Of a stretch of 64,000 nt of DNA, positions 17,829 to 27,563 are shown piece after piece. The DNA is from Cyclobacteriaceae bacterium (GTDB lineage Bacteria; Bacteroidota; Bacteroidia; Cytophagales; Cyclobacteriaceae), in NCBI GenBank assembly GCA_019694875.1, contig JAIBBC010000001.1:1991501-2055500 (forward strand), read 5' to 3'. Position 1 is the first letter of the stretch. Every line of letters begins with the position of its first letter. The translations under genes were made by a program, and so were the position numbers. Below the pieces are notes generated by a model that was not told the origin of the DNA, ran no database searches, and saw only the letters and a program-made list of their open reading frames with translations.

Positions 17829-18563
17829 TTAAAGTGTATTGTTCAGCAGCGGTAAAGATATCGCTTTTTGAAAGTACTTGTTCCTGCGTACGGCATCCAG
17901 CAGTTGAACATGCTGGAGATTATGGCAATCGCTTCCCAGGAAATGAACGTATCCTTTGTCGATGAGTTTTTGAGCTGTTAACTGGGCGCCTTTTGAATAG
18001 TATCCCGACAAGGATGACATATTCAGTTGAAACAAAACACCGCGCCCGAACAAATCTTCCGCCTTCGCAAAATTGTTTTGCAAATAGATGTAACGCTCCG
18101 GATGAGCAAGCACCGGTTTGTATCCTTTTGTGGTCGCCAGAAAAATGAACTCTTTCAGATTAAGCGGCTCCGTCATGAAATTCGTTTCGAACAACAGATA
18201 ATTTTTACCGAAGGTCAGCAGCGGCTGGTTGTTTTCAACACGCGAGATCAAAGCTTCATCCAGATAAAACTCAGCGGCAGCTTCCAGCGTTATCGCAATA
18301 CCTTTTTGTTTTAAATAAGCATTTGTCTCCGCGAGTTTCTGCAGAATCGTGTCATTTGAATTCCGGTAGAAGTCGCTCATCACGTGAGGGGTTGTTATGA
18401 GCTTGGTATAACCCAGGCGCTGGAACTCAAGAATTATGGCTTCACTCTCTTCCGGAGTTTGCACGCCATCGTCAAGTCCGGGCAGTAAATGGGAGTGGAT
18501 GTCGACAAGCGGAAAACTGTTCGAAGGATCAACGGGCCGTTGCTTCCGGAACCAGTTAAGCAC
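17829..18563 (-). CDS. PHP-type protein-tyrosine phosphatase (CpsB/YwqE family)
   Basis: Metal-dependent phosphatase that removes phosphate from the tyrosine tail of the cognate BY-kinase. The PHP motifs are clear: VDIHSHLLPGLDDG (about 21-34), TPHVMSDFY (about 60), LAHPERYIYL and GSDCHNLQHV near the C-terminus. The length of 244 residues is usual. Its start overlaps the last codons of the kinase gene by eight bases, a genomic pairing typical of kinase and phosphatase in surface-polysaccharide clusters. Confidence 0.94.
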   Translation of the reverse strand: MLNWFRKQRPVDPSNSFPLVDIHSHLLPGLDDGVQTPEESEAIILEFQRLGYTKLITTPHVMSDFYRNSNDTILQKLAETNAYLKQKGIAITLEAAAEFYLDEALISRVENNQPLLTFGKNYLLFETNFMTEPLNLKEFIFLATTKGYKPVLAHPERYIYLQNNFAKAEDLFGRGVLFQLNMSSLSGYYSKGAQLTAQKLIDKGYVHFLGSDCHNLQHVQLLDAVRRNKYFQKAISLPLLNNTL

Positions 18564-20871
18564 GTTTGAAGAAATTTTTAATTACGGATGTTCCGGTTTC
18601 TTTTTCGTAGTAGCCTGCTCCATAATACCCTTCATGTACCGGAGGCAGTGCGTTGAGCACAGTGGTTACGTTTGAAAACTTGTTAAGCTTCAAAACGCGC
18701 TGAAGATTCTTTAAGAACTCCTTCTTCGAATAGTTTGCTCTGAAAACATAGATTGAAACATCTGCGCGCTTCATGGCCATGATACCATCGGTAACAAGAC
18801 CTACCGGAGGGGTATCCAGCAAGATGAAATCATATTTTTCTTTGAGTCCTTCCAGCATGGTTGTAAATTCTCCATTCAGCAGCAACTCAGAAGGATTGGG
18901 GGGTTGGGGGCCTGACGGGATAAAGTCGAGGTTATCGATAGCGGTTTTTACCACGCATTCCTGCCATGTGTGTTTGCGGATTAGAACTGTGCTTACTCCT
19001 TTTGATTCATCAACCTCTTCCGACACCGGATTGCTTTTCGTTTTCCGCATGTCCAGGTCGAGCAACACCACCTTCTTCCGTGAAAGCGCCATAATGGCAC
19101 CCAGATTTAGTGCGATAAAGGATTTGCCCTCTCCGGATACGGTTGATGATATGGCGATAACTTTTTTAGTTGCGTTAACGCTAAAGAAATCGAGGTTGGT
19201 GCGAAGCGTTCGCATTGCTTCACTAACCATTGATTTAGGGTGATCAATAATGTGAATGCCCGGGCTGGGCTGTCTGCGAAGTTTTGTTACAACACCCAGC
19301 AAGGGAACGCCCGTGAGCCGTTCTACTTCATCGGCATTGGTAATCTTGTCGTTTACGAGATAGAGTATTCCGATTAAGAAAATGTTGAGTAGGATTCCGG
19401 CAACAAACCCGATTCCGTAAATGACCAGTTTTTTAGGTGCAATCGGAACAACCGGCAACGTTGCAGTTGACAGGAGTTTAAAATCAGGCGTGCTTCCGGC
19501 TTGTGCAATTTCAAACTCCGACTTATGCTGCATGAGGGTAAGGTAAATCTCCTCATTCAGCTTATAGAACCTTTGTTTTTTATTGAACTGTGTATTCTTA
19601 TCGGGCATGTTAGCGAAGGCATTTTCCAACCGTGACTTTGCATTGTTTAAATCCTGAAGGCGTTGCAGCCACTCATTTTTAAGGCTGGTAAGCTCCTTGA
19701 AGAGTGCATCGCGAATCGTTTTGATTTCGTTTTCCTTCTGACGGTATGCCAACGTGGTTTCGCTGTACGAAAGTTTTATGCGATCCATCTCCAGGATCAA
19801 AGGCTGTAACTTTTCGAGATTTTTGTTAACCGTTTCCGGGATTGCTTTACGCTGAACGTTATTCAGGTAGAAATCGCCCAAGGCAACGTTATTCAGCAAC
19901 TGATTGATTTCTGCAATACGTTTTGAAAGTTCGAAACGCTGCGAATCAATACGGTTAATCTGACTGATGGTTTTCTTGAGGTCTTCTTTCAGGTCGCTTG
20001 TTTTGTTCTTCAGGGTAAAGTTTTCAAAGTAATCTTCATACCCCGCCATTTCCGTTTCAATTTGTCCAAGCTCATTATTGAGCCAATCGATCTTTTGCTT
20101 ATTGGCCAGATTTTTTTGTTCGTTACTGTATTGCAGATATAATGAATCGATGCCGTTTACAAGGTCGCGTGCTTTCATCGGATTTTTATCCACGAACGAT
20201 ACGCGGATTGTTTTCGCATTGAAATTCAGCGGTTCAACACTGAGGTTTGTTTGCAGGTAGTCCAGCAACACTTCCCGGCTGTTGTAAACAAATGAATAGT
20301 TGTTATAACCCTGGAATATGCCTCCGGGAGTTTTATTCACAATCAATTCCGCATCACCAATTTTTATTGGTCTGCCGAACGGTCCGATTGCGGTCGGGCC
20401 ATCTTCTCCAATACGTAACTCCACCGTTGACGAATTCTTTTCTTCAATGGAGAATGAAACGTTGTGAAGTGTTGGACTTAATCGGATAAACGTTACCGTA
20501 AACGGTGAACTTTTGTAGAGCTCTTCGTTCAGAAAATTTCCCACACTGAAGTAACTGATATCGAGATCAAGCGAGTCAATTACCGTGTTCAGGAAAAGTT
20601 TGGATTGAATGGTTTCAATCTCACCCGAAATCAGGTCAAGATTTTTATCGGGAACCATTTCGCGAATGCCGAGCTCGGATGCATCTTGTTTAAAGTCGAG
20701 TTTGATTTCGGATTCCGACTGATAAACGTCTTTCGTATACCGGACGTAAAGTATGGAGACGGCATTGGCTGCGATGAAAATCAGGAGGAGCCACCATACA
20801 TTACTCCAGACAATGGTTCTAAGCTTCCCAAAGTCGATACTTTCAGACGTATTGTTCTTAAAATCTTCCAC
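18556..20871 (-). CDS. Polysaccharide co-polymerase with tyrosine autokinase (Wzc-like BY-kinase)
   Basis: A 771-residue inner-membrane protein that controls chain length and export. The N-terminal Wzz domain with its first membrane helix (about 28-48, NVWWLLLIFIAANAVSILY) is followed by a long coiled coil (about 255-460), a second helix (about 485-510) and the kinase domain, with Walker A SSTVSGEGKSFIALN near 575, Walker A' VVLLDLDMRK and Walker B FILLDTPP. The C-terminal tail has the autophosphorylated tyrosine cluster (GYYGAGYYEKE). It sits between the Wza-like and phosphatase genes as in capsule and exopolysaccharide operons. Confidence 0.96.
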   Translation of the reverse strand: MEDFKNNTSESIDFGKLRTIVWSNVWWLLLIFIAANAVSILYVRYTKDVYQSESEIKLDFKQDASELGIREMVPDKNLDLISGEIETIQSKLFLNTVIDSLDLDISYFSVGNFLNEELYKSSPFTVTFIRLSPTLHNVSFSIEEKNSSTVELRIGEDGPTAIGPFGRPIKIGDAELIVNKTPGGIFQGYNNYSFVYNSREVLLDYLQTNLSVEPLNFNAKTIRVSFVDKNPMKARDLVNGIDSLYLQYSNEQKNLANKQKIDWLNNELGQIETEMAGYEDYFENFTLKNKTSDLKEDLKKTISQINRIDSQRFELSKRIAEINQLLNNVALGDFYLNNVQRKAIPETVNKNLEKLQPLILEMDRIKLSYSETTLAYRQKENEIKTIRDALFKELTSLKNEWLQRLQDLNNAKSRLENAFANMPDKNTQFNKKQRFYKLNEEIYLTLMQHKSEFEIAQAGSTPDFKLLSTATLPVVPIAPKKLVIYGIGFVAGILLNIFLIGILYLVNDKITNADEVERLTGVPLLGVVTKLRRQPSPGIHIIDHPKSMVSEAMRTLRTNLDFFSVNATKKVIAISSTVSGEGKSFIALNLGAIMALSRKKVVLLDLDMRKTKSNPVSEEVDESKGVSTVLIRKHTWQECVVKTAIDNLDFIPSGPQPPNPSELLLNGEFTTMLEGLKEKYDFILLDTPPVGLVTDGIMAMKRADVSIYVFRANYSKKEFLKNLQRVLKLNKFSNVTTVLNALPPVHEGYYGAGYYEKETGTSVIKNFFKRA

Positions 20872-20880
20872 CGATACTTT

Positions 20881-21642
20881 TTATAATCCAACCAGCACGA
20901 TAATCAATGTGCTCAGGCTTACGGCCAGGCTCAATAACGGGCCGTAGTCACGGGCAGCTTCGCTAACAGGTCTTCTGACAGGCTCAACGTAAACGATATC
21001 TCCATGCTGCATAATCATGTTGCCTTTCCGGTAGCCTTCAATCGTACTGAAATCAACCAGGAAATACGTTTCTCCGCGCAGCACGCGAATGTTATGAGCC
21101 TTTCCAAAATTGTCGATTCCTTTTCCCATAGCCAGAACTTCAGCCAATGTTACATTTTCATTTACTAAAGGAACTACTGCACCTCCGGGAGAGCCGAGTA
21201 TAACAACACGTTTATTTGTGTACTGAAGAGTTACAAATGGATTCTTGTAAGACGAATCGGCATATTTTTCCTGAATTATCTTTTCTGCCTGGCGAATGGT
21301 GAGTCCAACAAGTTTTATTTCACCAATCATTGGGAACTTAACTACTCCGTTAACGTCAACCAGGTAGGAGGGATCAGGTCTCAAATTACCTGCCTGAACC
21401 GGGACCTGCTTTAAAAGTTCAAGATCGGGGTCGATAATTCGTTCACCTTTGTTTGTATAAACCGCAAGTTTCAGATAGTCATTAACCTGTATAACGTAAT
21501 TGCGTTGCGCCTCTTCCGCCTGTTGCTGCATGGCAGCCTGATCAGGCACTTTAAACATGATGTTTTGCTTGTACGATCCGCAGGAAGCGGCCATCAGCGC
21601 AACAAAGAAAAGAATCAATAATCTCGTAGGGCAGCCTCTCAA
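20881..21642 (-). CDS. Polysaccharide export outer-membrane lipoprotein (Wza-like)
   Basis: Poly_export/SLBB family protein that forms the outer-membrane channel for the polysaccharide. A lipobox LMAASC ends the signal peptide, and the mature part holds VIQVNDYLKLAVYT, the SYLVDVNGVVKFPMIGEIKL segment of the export domain and an SLBB domain (VVILGSPGGAVVPL). The C-terminus ends in a membrane helix, as in Bacteroidota versions. The frame extends to an ATG at 21750 inside rfbC, but that would put 36 polar residues before the signal peptide. I prefer a TTG at 21642, just past the rfbC stop. Confidence 0.85.
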   Translation of the reverse strand: MRGCPTRLLILFFVALMAASCGSYKQNIMFKVPDQAAMQQQAEEAQRNYVIQVNDYLKLAVYTNKGERIIDPDLELLKQVPVQAGNLRPDPSYLVDVNGVVKFPMIGEIKLVGLTIRQAEKIIQEKYADSSYKNPFVTLQYTNKRVVILGSPGGAVVPLVNENVTLAEVLAMGKGIDNFGKAHNIRVLRGETYFLVDFSTIEGYRKGNMIMQHGDIVYVEPVRRPVSEAARDYGPLLSLAVSLSTLIIVLVGL

Positions 21643-21665
21643 AACAATGGAATTATTCTGGCTCG

Positions 21666-22211
21666 CTAAATTAGCGATTTTCTTAACAACTCTTGGAGTG
21701 TCGGGAGCTTCGCATCCTTTTCTGAAAGAACTGGATTTTCGAAAGGCCATTCAATCTTAAGATCAGGATCGTTCCATACAATTCCGCCTTCCGCCTCGCG
21801 ATTGTACATGCCCGAGCTCTTATACAAGAAGATTGAATCTTCAAGTGCTGCAAAACCATGTGCAAATCCATCCGGAACCATTAACTGGTTATGACGATCG
21901 GAATCAAGCACGCAACTGAACCACCTGCCAAACGTGACGGATTCTTTCCGGAGGTCAACAACTACATCCAGTACTTTGCCCTGTAATACAGATACAAGCT
22001 TCGCCTGCTGCCAGGGTTCACGTTGAAAATGTAAGCCCCGAATAACACCCTTGCGGGAAAATGAAAGATTTTCCTGCGGGAATTGATACATGATACCGTG
22101 TTGCTGAAAAGGAGCTTCTTTATAAAACTCAAGAAACCATCCCCTGCTGTCTTGATAAACTTCGGGAACAATCTCTACTAAACCTGCTAATCCGGTTTGA
22201 ATAATTTTCAT
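21666..22211 (-). CDS. rfbC: dTDP-4-dehydrorhamnose 3,5-epimerase
   Basis: Cupin-fold enzyme converting dTDP-4-keto-6-deoxyglucose to dTDP-4-keto-rhamnose. The 181-residue protein shows FLEFYKEAPF, FPQENLSFSRKGVIRGLHFQ with the catalytic histidine of RGLHFQ, GKVLDVVVDLRKES and PDGFAHGFAALED. The other dTDP-rhamnose genes (rfbA, B, D) are not in the window. It lies ten bases after the glycosyltransferase gene and before the Wza-like gene, indicating that the exported glycan contains rhamnose or a related 6-deoxysugar. Confidence 0.95.
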   Translation of the reverse strand: MKIIQTGLAGLVEIVPEVYQDSRGWFLEFYKEAPFQQHGIMYQFPQENLSFSRKGVIRGLHFQREPWQQAKLVSVLQGKVLDVVVDLRKESVTFGRWFSCVLDSDRHNQLMVPDGFAHGFAALEDSIFLYKSSGMYNREAEGGIVWNDPDLKIEWPFENPVLSEKDAKLPTLQELLRKSLI

Positions 22212-22220
22212 GAAGCGGCC

Positions 22221-23330
22221 TTACGAATCTTTTAATACCGACAGTGTGTGAAGATACTTATCTATCACGATTGATTCATCATATTCGGCCTCCATTTTTT
22301 TGCGACCGTTAACACCCATCGCTTTCAGCGTATCGTCATCGAAGTTTGCCATGGCGCGCATTTTGGCCGCCAGGTCATCAGAATCCTTAAGATTACACAA
22401 CAATCCATTGATTTTGTCTTCGACTACCTGCGTACAACCTGGAACGTTGGTGGCCACGATGGGTTTGGAAGAGCTTGCTGCTTCGAGTAACGTTCGGGGA
22501 GTTCCTTCGCGGTACGATGGAAGCACAACGCAATCGGCTAATTCAATAAAGTGACGAACGTCTTTTGTTGTACCGAGATACTCAATAATACCTGCGTTAA
22601 TCCATTCCTGGATTATCTCGCGCTTAATTCCGCGTTTATGTTCAGGATCAATAGCTCCAAGTACCTGAAAGCGTGCATCCAGGCCTTCAGCTCTGAGTTT
22701 TTTAACAGCCTCAATGTATTCGAGGATGCCTTTATCGGTAATTAAACGTGAGATCAGTAGGAAGGTAAACTTTTCATTTCGCTTGAATGAAACAGGATGA
22801 AACTTCGTCAGATCAATCCCGGACCCTGGAAGAAGATCCACGGTGGCCGACGGAACCAGCTTTTTGTTGATAAAGAGGTTCAAGTCATCCGGGTTTTGAA
22901 AGAACACTTTTCTGGGAAATTTGAAGCTAACGCGATAAAGAAACATGGCAATCGCGGAAAGCAAATCGTTCTTGAGGAATACAGTACCCAGTCCGCATAC
23001 ATTATTGACGACAGGTATTTTCAGGAACGATGCAGCCAGTGAACCGTACACGTTCGGTTTAATGGTGTAATGAAGAATCACGTCAGGCCTGATCTTCTTA
23101 TAAATGGAATGGAGTTCAAAAATTAGAGCAAGGTCTTTTACCGGGTTTGCGCCCCGGCTATCCATCCGTACAGGGTGGTGAATACAGCCTGCTTCGGTTA
23201 AATGGTGTGTATATTCATCGTTCGGGGCAACTGTATGAACCTCGTGGCCCCCGGCTTGAAGTGAGCGAACAAGATTCATCCTGAAATTGTAGATATTCCA
23301 GGAGGTATTGAGCACTATGGCGACTTTCAT
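22221..23330 (-). CDS. Glycosyltransferase, GT4-like
   Basis: GT-B fold sugar transferase of 369 residues. It opens with KVAIVLNTSWNIYNFRMNLV, has the linker GSGIDLTKFHPV before the C-terminal Rossmann half, and carries the donor-binding EX7E region as PSYREGTPRTLLEAASSSKP (about 275-294) typical of GT4 enzymes. Similar proteins transfer N-acetylgalactosamine or other hexoses to lipid-linked sugars. It is the first gene after the promoter at 23402-23431 and thus leads the polysaccharide operon. Confidence 0.93.
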   Translation of the reverse strand: MKVAIVLNTSWNIYNFRMNLVRSLQAGGHEVHTVAPNDEYTHHLTEAGCIHHPVRMDSRGANPVKDLALIFELHSIYKKIRPDVILHYTIKPNVYGSLAASFLKIPVVNNVCGLGTVFLKNDLLSAIAMFLYRVSFKFPRKVFFQNPDDLNLFINKKLVPSATVDLLPGSGIDLTKFHPVSFKRNEKFTFLLISRLITDKGILEYIEAVKKLRAEGLDARFQVLGAIDPEHKRGIKREIIQEWINAGIIEYLGTTKDVRHFIELADCVVLPSYREGTPRTLLEAASSSKPIVATNVPGCTQVVEDKINGLLCNLKDSDDLAAKMRAMANFDDDTLKAMGVNGRKKMEAEYDESIVIDKYLHTLSVLKDS

Positions 23331-23401
23331 GATTTGGTTGATAAAACCTGCCTAACTGCTCAAAAGTGGGGTTTTTGACAGTTGATGTAAGATTCAATCA
23401 A

Positions 23402-23431
23402 CAAAAGTAGGAAAAAGTAACCACCACCAAA
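23402..23431 (-). promoter_or_regulatory. Bacteroidota-type promoter of the polysaccharide operon
   Basis: On the minus strand TTTG (complement of 23428-23431) and TACTTTTG (complement of 23402-23409) are separated by 18 nt, close to the -33/-7 spacing known for this phylum. The predicted start lies near 23396, about 65 nt before the glycosyltransferase ATG. Confidence 0.55.
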
Positions 23432-23502
23432 ACCAGCGAATTTTAATAGCGAAAAGTGAAGACCGGTGAATTTTAAGCATTAAAATTGCCGCCCAATAAA
23501 TA

Positions 23503-24714
23503 ATGAAACAGCAGACAGCAATTTTAGTAGCCGTTGGCACCAGTCGGGAAGACGAATTAATCAATGAACACCTGGATGAATTGGCGTTTTTAGCAGAAAC
23601 TGCAGGTATTCAAACGATCAAACGGATGGTGCAGCACTTGCCAAGTCCTGACCCAAGAACATTCATCGGGAAGGGAAAACTCACAGAATTAAAGGAATAT
23701 GTGCGGGCACGGCAGGTAACACGCGTCATTTTTGATGACGACCTGAGCCCTTCGCAGCTCCGTAACCTGGAACGCGAACTCAATCCCAAGGGTGAAGAGG
23801 CGTCCGTTAAGGTATACGACCGAAGTCTGCTGATCCTCGACATCTTCTTATATAGAGCGCAAACGGCCCAGGCACGAACACAGGTAGAACTCGCCATGAA
23901 TCAGTACCTGTTGCCACGCCTTACCCGCATGTGGACACACCTTGAACGTCAACGGGGTGGAACCGGGACGCGGGGTGGTGCCGGTGAACGGGAAATAGAA
24001 ACCGACAGACGGAACATTCGAAATTCCATCAAGGTGCTGGAAGACCGCTTGGAAAAAATTGAGAAACAAAAGGCAACGCAGCGTAAATCGAGGGGTAATG
24101 TTGTGCGCGTAGCGCTGGTGGGTTACACGAACGTGGGCAAATCTACTTTGATGAACCTGTTGTCGGGCTCAGGTGTGCTGGCAGAAAATAAACTGTTTGC
24201 CACGGTCGATTCCACGGTTCGTAAGGTTGTACTCGGTGGAATACCCTTTTTATTGTCGGATACCGTTGGGTTTATCCGAAAGCTCCCTCACCATTTGATT
24301 GAGTCGTTCAAGTCTACGCTTGATGAGGTTCGCGAAGCAGATATTTTAATCCATGTGGTGGACGCGGCTCACCGGTTTCACGATAACCAGATACAAGTGG
24401 TGAGTAACACGCTGACAGAACTTGGCGCGGGTTCTATTCCTACAATCCTTGTTTTGAATAAGATTGATCAGCTTAAAGCCAGCCAAACCGAAGAGGAGCC
24501 GGTGAACCTGGAAGCAATGAGTGCATACTACCGGCAACAAGGTTATGAGCATGTGGTTATGGTATCGGCAGTTACGGGCGAGAACATTGATCAGCTAAAG
24601 GCGGTCATGCTAGAGCAGATTAAGAAACGCCACCTGCAGATCTATCCTAACTATCTCAAGAGCGGCTACGACTATATGCAGGATTACTCCGTCTCAACAG
24701 GGGAGGAAGAATAG
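23503..24714 (+). CDS. hflX: GTPase HflX
   Basis: Ribosome-associated GTPase that splits stalled 70S ribosomes. The N-terminal HflX domain (to about residue 190, with FIGKGKLTELKEYV and the glycine-rich RGGTGTRGGAGEREIETDRR loop) precedes the G domain: G1 GYTNVGKSTLMN (about 207), G3 DTVGFIRKLPHHLIESFKST, G4 NKID. The length of 403 residues is typical. It is divergent from the polysaccharide operon and followed by tRNA-Arg. Confidence 0.97.
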   Translation: MKQQTAILVAVGTSREDELINEHLDELAFLAETAGIQTIKRMVQHLPSPDPRTFIGKGKLTELKEYVRARQVTRVIFDDDLSPSQLRNLERELNPKGEEASVKVYDRSLLILDIFLYRAQTAQARTQVELAMNQYLLPRLTRMWTHLERQRGGTGTRGGAGEREIETDRRNIRNSIKVLEDRLEKIEKQKATQRKSRGNVVRVALVGYTNVGKSTLMNLLSGSGVLAENKLFATVDSTVRKVVLGGIPFLLSDTVGFIRKLPHHLIESFKSTLDEVREADILIHVVDAAHRFHDNQIQVVSNTLTELGAGSIPTILVLNKIDQLKASQTEEEPVNLEAMSAYYRQQGYEHVVMVSAVTGENIDQLKAVMLEQIKKRHLQIYPNYLKSGYDYMQDYSVSTGEEE

Positions 24715-24720
24715 TTTTTA

Positions 24721-24728
24721 TATTTTTG
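24721..24728 (+). promoter_or_regulatory. Candidate -7 box for tRNA-Arg
   Basis: TATTTTTG fits TAnnTTTG and lies 65 nt before the mature tRNA, right after the hflX stop. No -33 box is evident. Confidence 0.35.
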
Positions 24729-24792
24729 CATGGCTGGTTGCTGAAAAAATCTTGGAAATCAGCTTGAATCGGTCGGTTTTAAACACCTTCTT

Positions 24793-24864
24793 GGTCTCGT
24801 AGTTCAACGGATAGAATAGAAGTTTCCTAAACTTTTGATCCCAGTTCGATTCTGGGCGAGACTA
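24793..24864 (+). tRNA. tRNA-Arg, anticodon CCU
   Basis: A full cloverleaf can be drawn: acceptor GGTCTCG (24793-24799) with CGAGACT (24857-24863), one G-T pair at the end; D arm 24802-24817; anticodon stem GAAGT/ACTTT (24819-24823 with 24831-24835) around the loop TTCCTAA, anticodon CCT at 24826-24828; T arm CCCAG/CTGGG with loop TTCGATT. The discriminator is A at 24864 and CCA is not encoded. It reads AGG codons. Confidence 0.95.
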
Positions 24865-25169
24865 CTTAATCATACACTTGAATTCGGCCTGGATGCATAC
24901 CGATGGATGGAGCATGGGTTTTATGAATGGTGAATCTTGACTTCATTCAAGCTGGGTCCGTGAGCCATTTCTTCTTGTAAATGCTTTCATTTGTCCACTT
25001 CCTTAATAAGATCTTCTGTCTAACCCTGTTTTAGCCGGTAATCCATACGTCATTACAGGTTATCGTTAATGTTCGATTTCGGGATTTTCAATGAGCATAT
25101 AACAAGTATGACCAAAGTCATTTTTTCACTCGGGTTACCCTTAGAAATTGGCTTATCAAATCTTTTACC
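24865..25169. other. Intergenic stretch, nothing recognised
   Basis: About 300 bases between tRNA-Arg and the permease gene. Short frames only, no strong hairpin and no exact TAnnTTTG element. It presumably holds the promoter of the permease gene. Confidence 0.5.
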
Positions 25170-27563
25170 ATGCTGATCAATTACATCGTTGTTGCGGTAC
25201 GGAATCTTGTCAAGGACAAGCTTTATACAAGTATTAACGCTCTCGGTTTGGCAGTTGCTTTTACAACATGCTTTTTTATATATAGCTGGGTACGTTTCGA
25301 AAGCAGCTATGATGTATTCGAAGGGAATGAGAGTGTTTACCGACTAGCCACAGGATGGGACGATGAGCCCGCGGAAGGGTACGCAACAACCTATCCGATG
25401 GTTCGAACCCGGGTATTGCCCCAGTTTCCTGAAATTGAAGAGAGTGTACGTGTATTCAATACGGGGTTTCTCGGCTCCAAGACACGAATTACCTACCTGA
25501 CTCATATCAACACAAGTTCAGTTTTGTATTATGCAGACTCAACATTCTTTCGCGTTTTCCCGGTAACTTTTTTACAAGGGATGGCGGAGACCGCGCTCAG
25601 CAAACCCAATGCAATCGTATTAAGCCAGTCGCTCGCTGCCAGCCTGTTTGAGAGTGAGAACCCTATCGGCAAGCTCGTAGTCATAGGAAAAGACAAAGCC
25701 TTTGAAGTAACGGGCGTTGTAACAGATTTGCCCTACAATTCTCATCTTCATTTTGATATGATTGCATCAATGCAATCTCACCCATGGATCAGGGAAGCTG
25801 AGCAAAACGTATGGAGCGGGATATCTTTTCATACGTATGTTAAGCTGAAAGAGGGTTCTTCCCCGAATGACTTACAGCAAAAAATTAACGCTTACTTGGA
25901 TCATTTCCCGAACGATCCGGATGGTCAGGGCAAAAGCATCAACGCTATACTGCAGCCGGTGGCCTCCATTCACTTAACCTCACACCTGAAACATGAGCTC
26001 ACACCGCCCGGAGATGAGAAAATGGTGTACATATTCATTACAGTTGCGGTTCTGGTGCTCGTAATGGCGGTTGTGAACTATATCAATCTGGCCACCGCAC
26101 GGCATACGCAACGATTCAGGGAAGTTGGTGTCAGAAAAGTGATGGGTGCAAACCGATCTCAGCTTGTGCTGCAGTTCACGGCAGAATCAATCATGGTTTC
26201 TTTCATGGCGATAACCTTGGCAATTCTTATGACAGAATTGTACCGGCCCGCCCTCGCATATATTGCCGATGAGAAATTCTTTTCGATACACTTTTATCAG
26301 AAGGAAGTTTTACTGCCTTTTTTTGCATGCGCAATTTTGATTGGCATTATTTCGGGGCTTTTCCCTGCATTCGTACTTTCCGGTATCAAACCCATGAAAT
26401 TATTCAAACCGTCACTTGATTCAGCGCTAAAAGGATCCAGCCTTCGGAAAGGTTTAGTGATCTTTCAATTTACGGTGTCGATTATTCTGACGATATGTAC
26501 GGCTATTACATTTCAGCAAATCCGGTTTATCCGCAGTCAGCCTGCAGGATATGACCGCGAGCAAGTGGTAGCACTCAACATCGGCTATTCAGGGGTAAAG
26601 GATAAGTATAAAACCCTTAAAGCTAAAATAGAGGGTTCGTCATCTGTGCTATACGTTGCCTGTACATCACAGTTACCGACCGATGTTCAGACATTTGAGA
26701 ACATCGATTTGCCTGGTGAAAGAACCGCAGGAGCTTATTACATGTCTGTCGATCCTGAGTTTTTCACGGCTCTCAACATCACCCTTCTATCGGGCAACAA
26801 CGAATTACAGGCGGTTATACCAAATGATTCGATTCATTCATTCGCTATGAACGAAAGCGCTCTGCAGTCGATTGGATGGACACCCGAGCAGGCCGTTGGC
26901 AGTAAAATGAGCATCCGACACGGTAATCAGCAGCCTGGACCCGTTGTAGCCATCATCAAGGACTTTCATTTCCAATCGCTGCATGCCACTATTCAGCCGC
27001 TGATAGTTGAGTTTACGCCAGGTTCGTATGAGTTTATGTTGATAAAAGTGCAGACGGATCACGTCCGTGATGCACTTCAGGCGATTGAAGCGGCTTGGAA
27101 AGAGGTAGCAGGAGGTATTCCCTTTGATTTTTCTTTTCTGGACGAAGATTATAATGCGCTCTACAAACAAGAACAGCTTACAGGAAGCCTGTTCGTAACG
27201 TTCTCCTTCATCGCACTGATCATTGCCTTACTTGGACTTTTTGGACTGGCATCTTTTGCAGTGACCAAGCGCGCTAAAGAGATAGGCATCCGTAGAATAC
27301 TTGGGGCTGAAATTAACGGCATCCTGAAGCTTTTATCGAAAGACTTTGGTTATTTGTTGATCATTGCCTCGGTCGTTTCGATACCTGCAGGGCTCTACTT
27401 CCGGCATGAATGGCTTGAAAGGTTTGCATATCAAACGCAGATCAGCCCATGGCTCTTTATTTTAGCCAGCCTGCTAAATATCTTGCTCGCATTGCTTACG
27501 ATAGCGTATCACGGCATCAGGGCTACCAGGATCAATCCCGTTGAAACTCTGCGAAGCGAATAG
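25170..27563 (+). CDS. FtsX/MacB-type ABC transporter permease
   Basis: The 797-residue protein has the double-permease layout common in Bacteroidota: an N-terminal helix (LGLAVAFTTCFFIYSWV, about 26-42), a MacB_PCD periplasmic domain (about 50-250), an FtsX domain with three helices (VYIFITVAVLVLVMAVVNYI and on), then a second helix, periplasmic domain and FtsX block near the C-terminus (LIIALLGLFGLASF; KEIGIRRILGAE). Such proteins work as mechanotransducers with a separate ATPase, which is not adjacent here. The ARHTQRFREVGVRKVMGANR segment is the coupling region. The substrate is unknown. Confidence 0.93.
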   Translation: MLINYIVVAVRNLVKDKLYTSINALGLAVAFTTCFFIYSWVRFESSYDVFEGNESVYRLATGWDDEPAEGYATTYPMVRTRVLPQFPEIEESVRVFNTGFLGSKTRITYLTHINTSSVLYYADSTFFRVFPVTFLQGMAETALSKPNAIVLSQSLAASLFESENPIGKLVVIGKDKAFEVTGVVTDLPYNSHLHFDMIASMQSHPWIREAEQNVWSGISFHTYVKLKEGSSPNDLQQKINAYLDHFPNDPDGQGKSINAILQPVASIHLTSHLKHELTPPGDEKMVYIFITVAVLVLVMAVVNYINLATARHTQRFREVGVRKVMGANRSQLVLQFTAESIMVSFMAITLAILMTELYRPALAYIADEKFFSIHFYQKEVLLPFFACAILIGIISGLFPAFVLSGIKPMKLFKPSLDSALKGSSLRKGLVIFQFTVSIILTICTAITFQQIRFIRSQPAGYDREQVVALNIGYSGVKDKYKTLKAKIEGSSSVLYVACTSQLPTDVQTFENIDLPGERTAGAYYMSVDPEFFTALNITLLSGNNELQAVIPNDSIHSFAMNESALQSIGWTPEQAVGSKMSIRHGNQQPGPVVAIIKDFHFQSLHATIQPLIVEFTPGSYEFMLIKVQTDHVRDALQAIEAAWKEVAGGIPFDFSFLDEDYNALYKQEQLTGSLFVTFSFIALIIALLGLFGLASFAVTKRAKEIGIRRILGAEINGILKLLSKDFGYLLIIASVVSIPAGLYFRHEWLERFAYQTQISPWLFILASLLNILLALLTIAYHGIRATRINPVETLRSE

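Noticed and set aside
18773-19243. Plus-strand frame of 156 codons inside the BY-kinase gene
   Set aside because: Shadow of the kinase domain; low-complexity serine-rich product and no start context.
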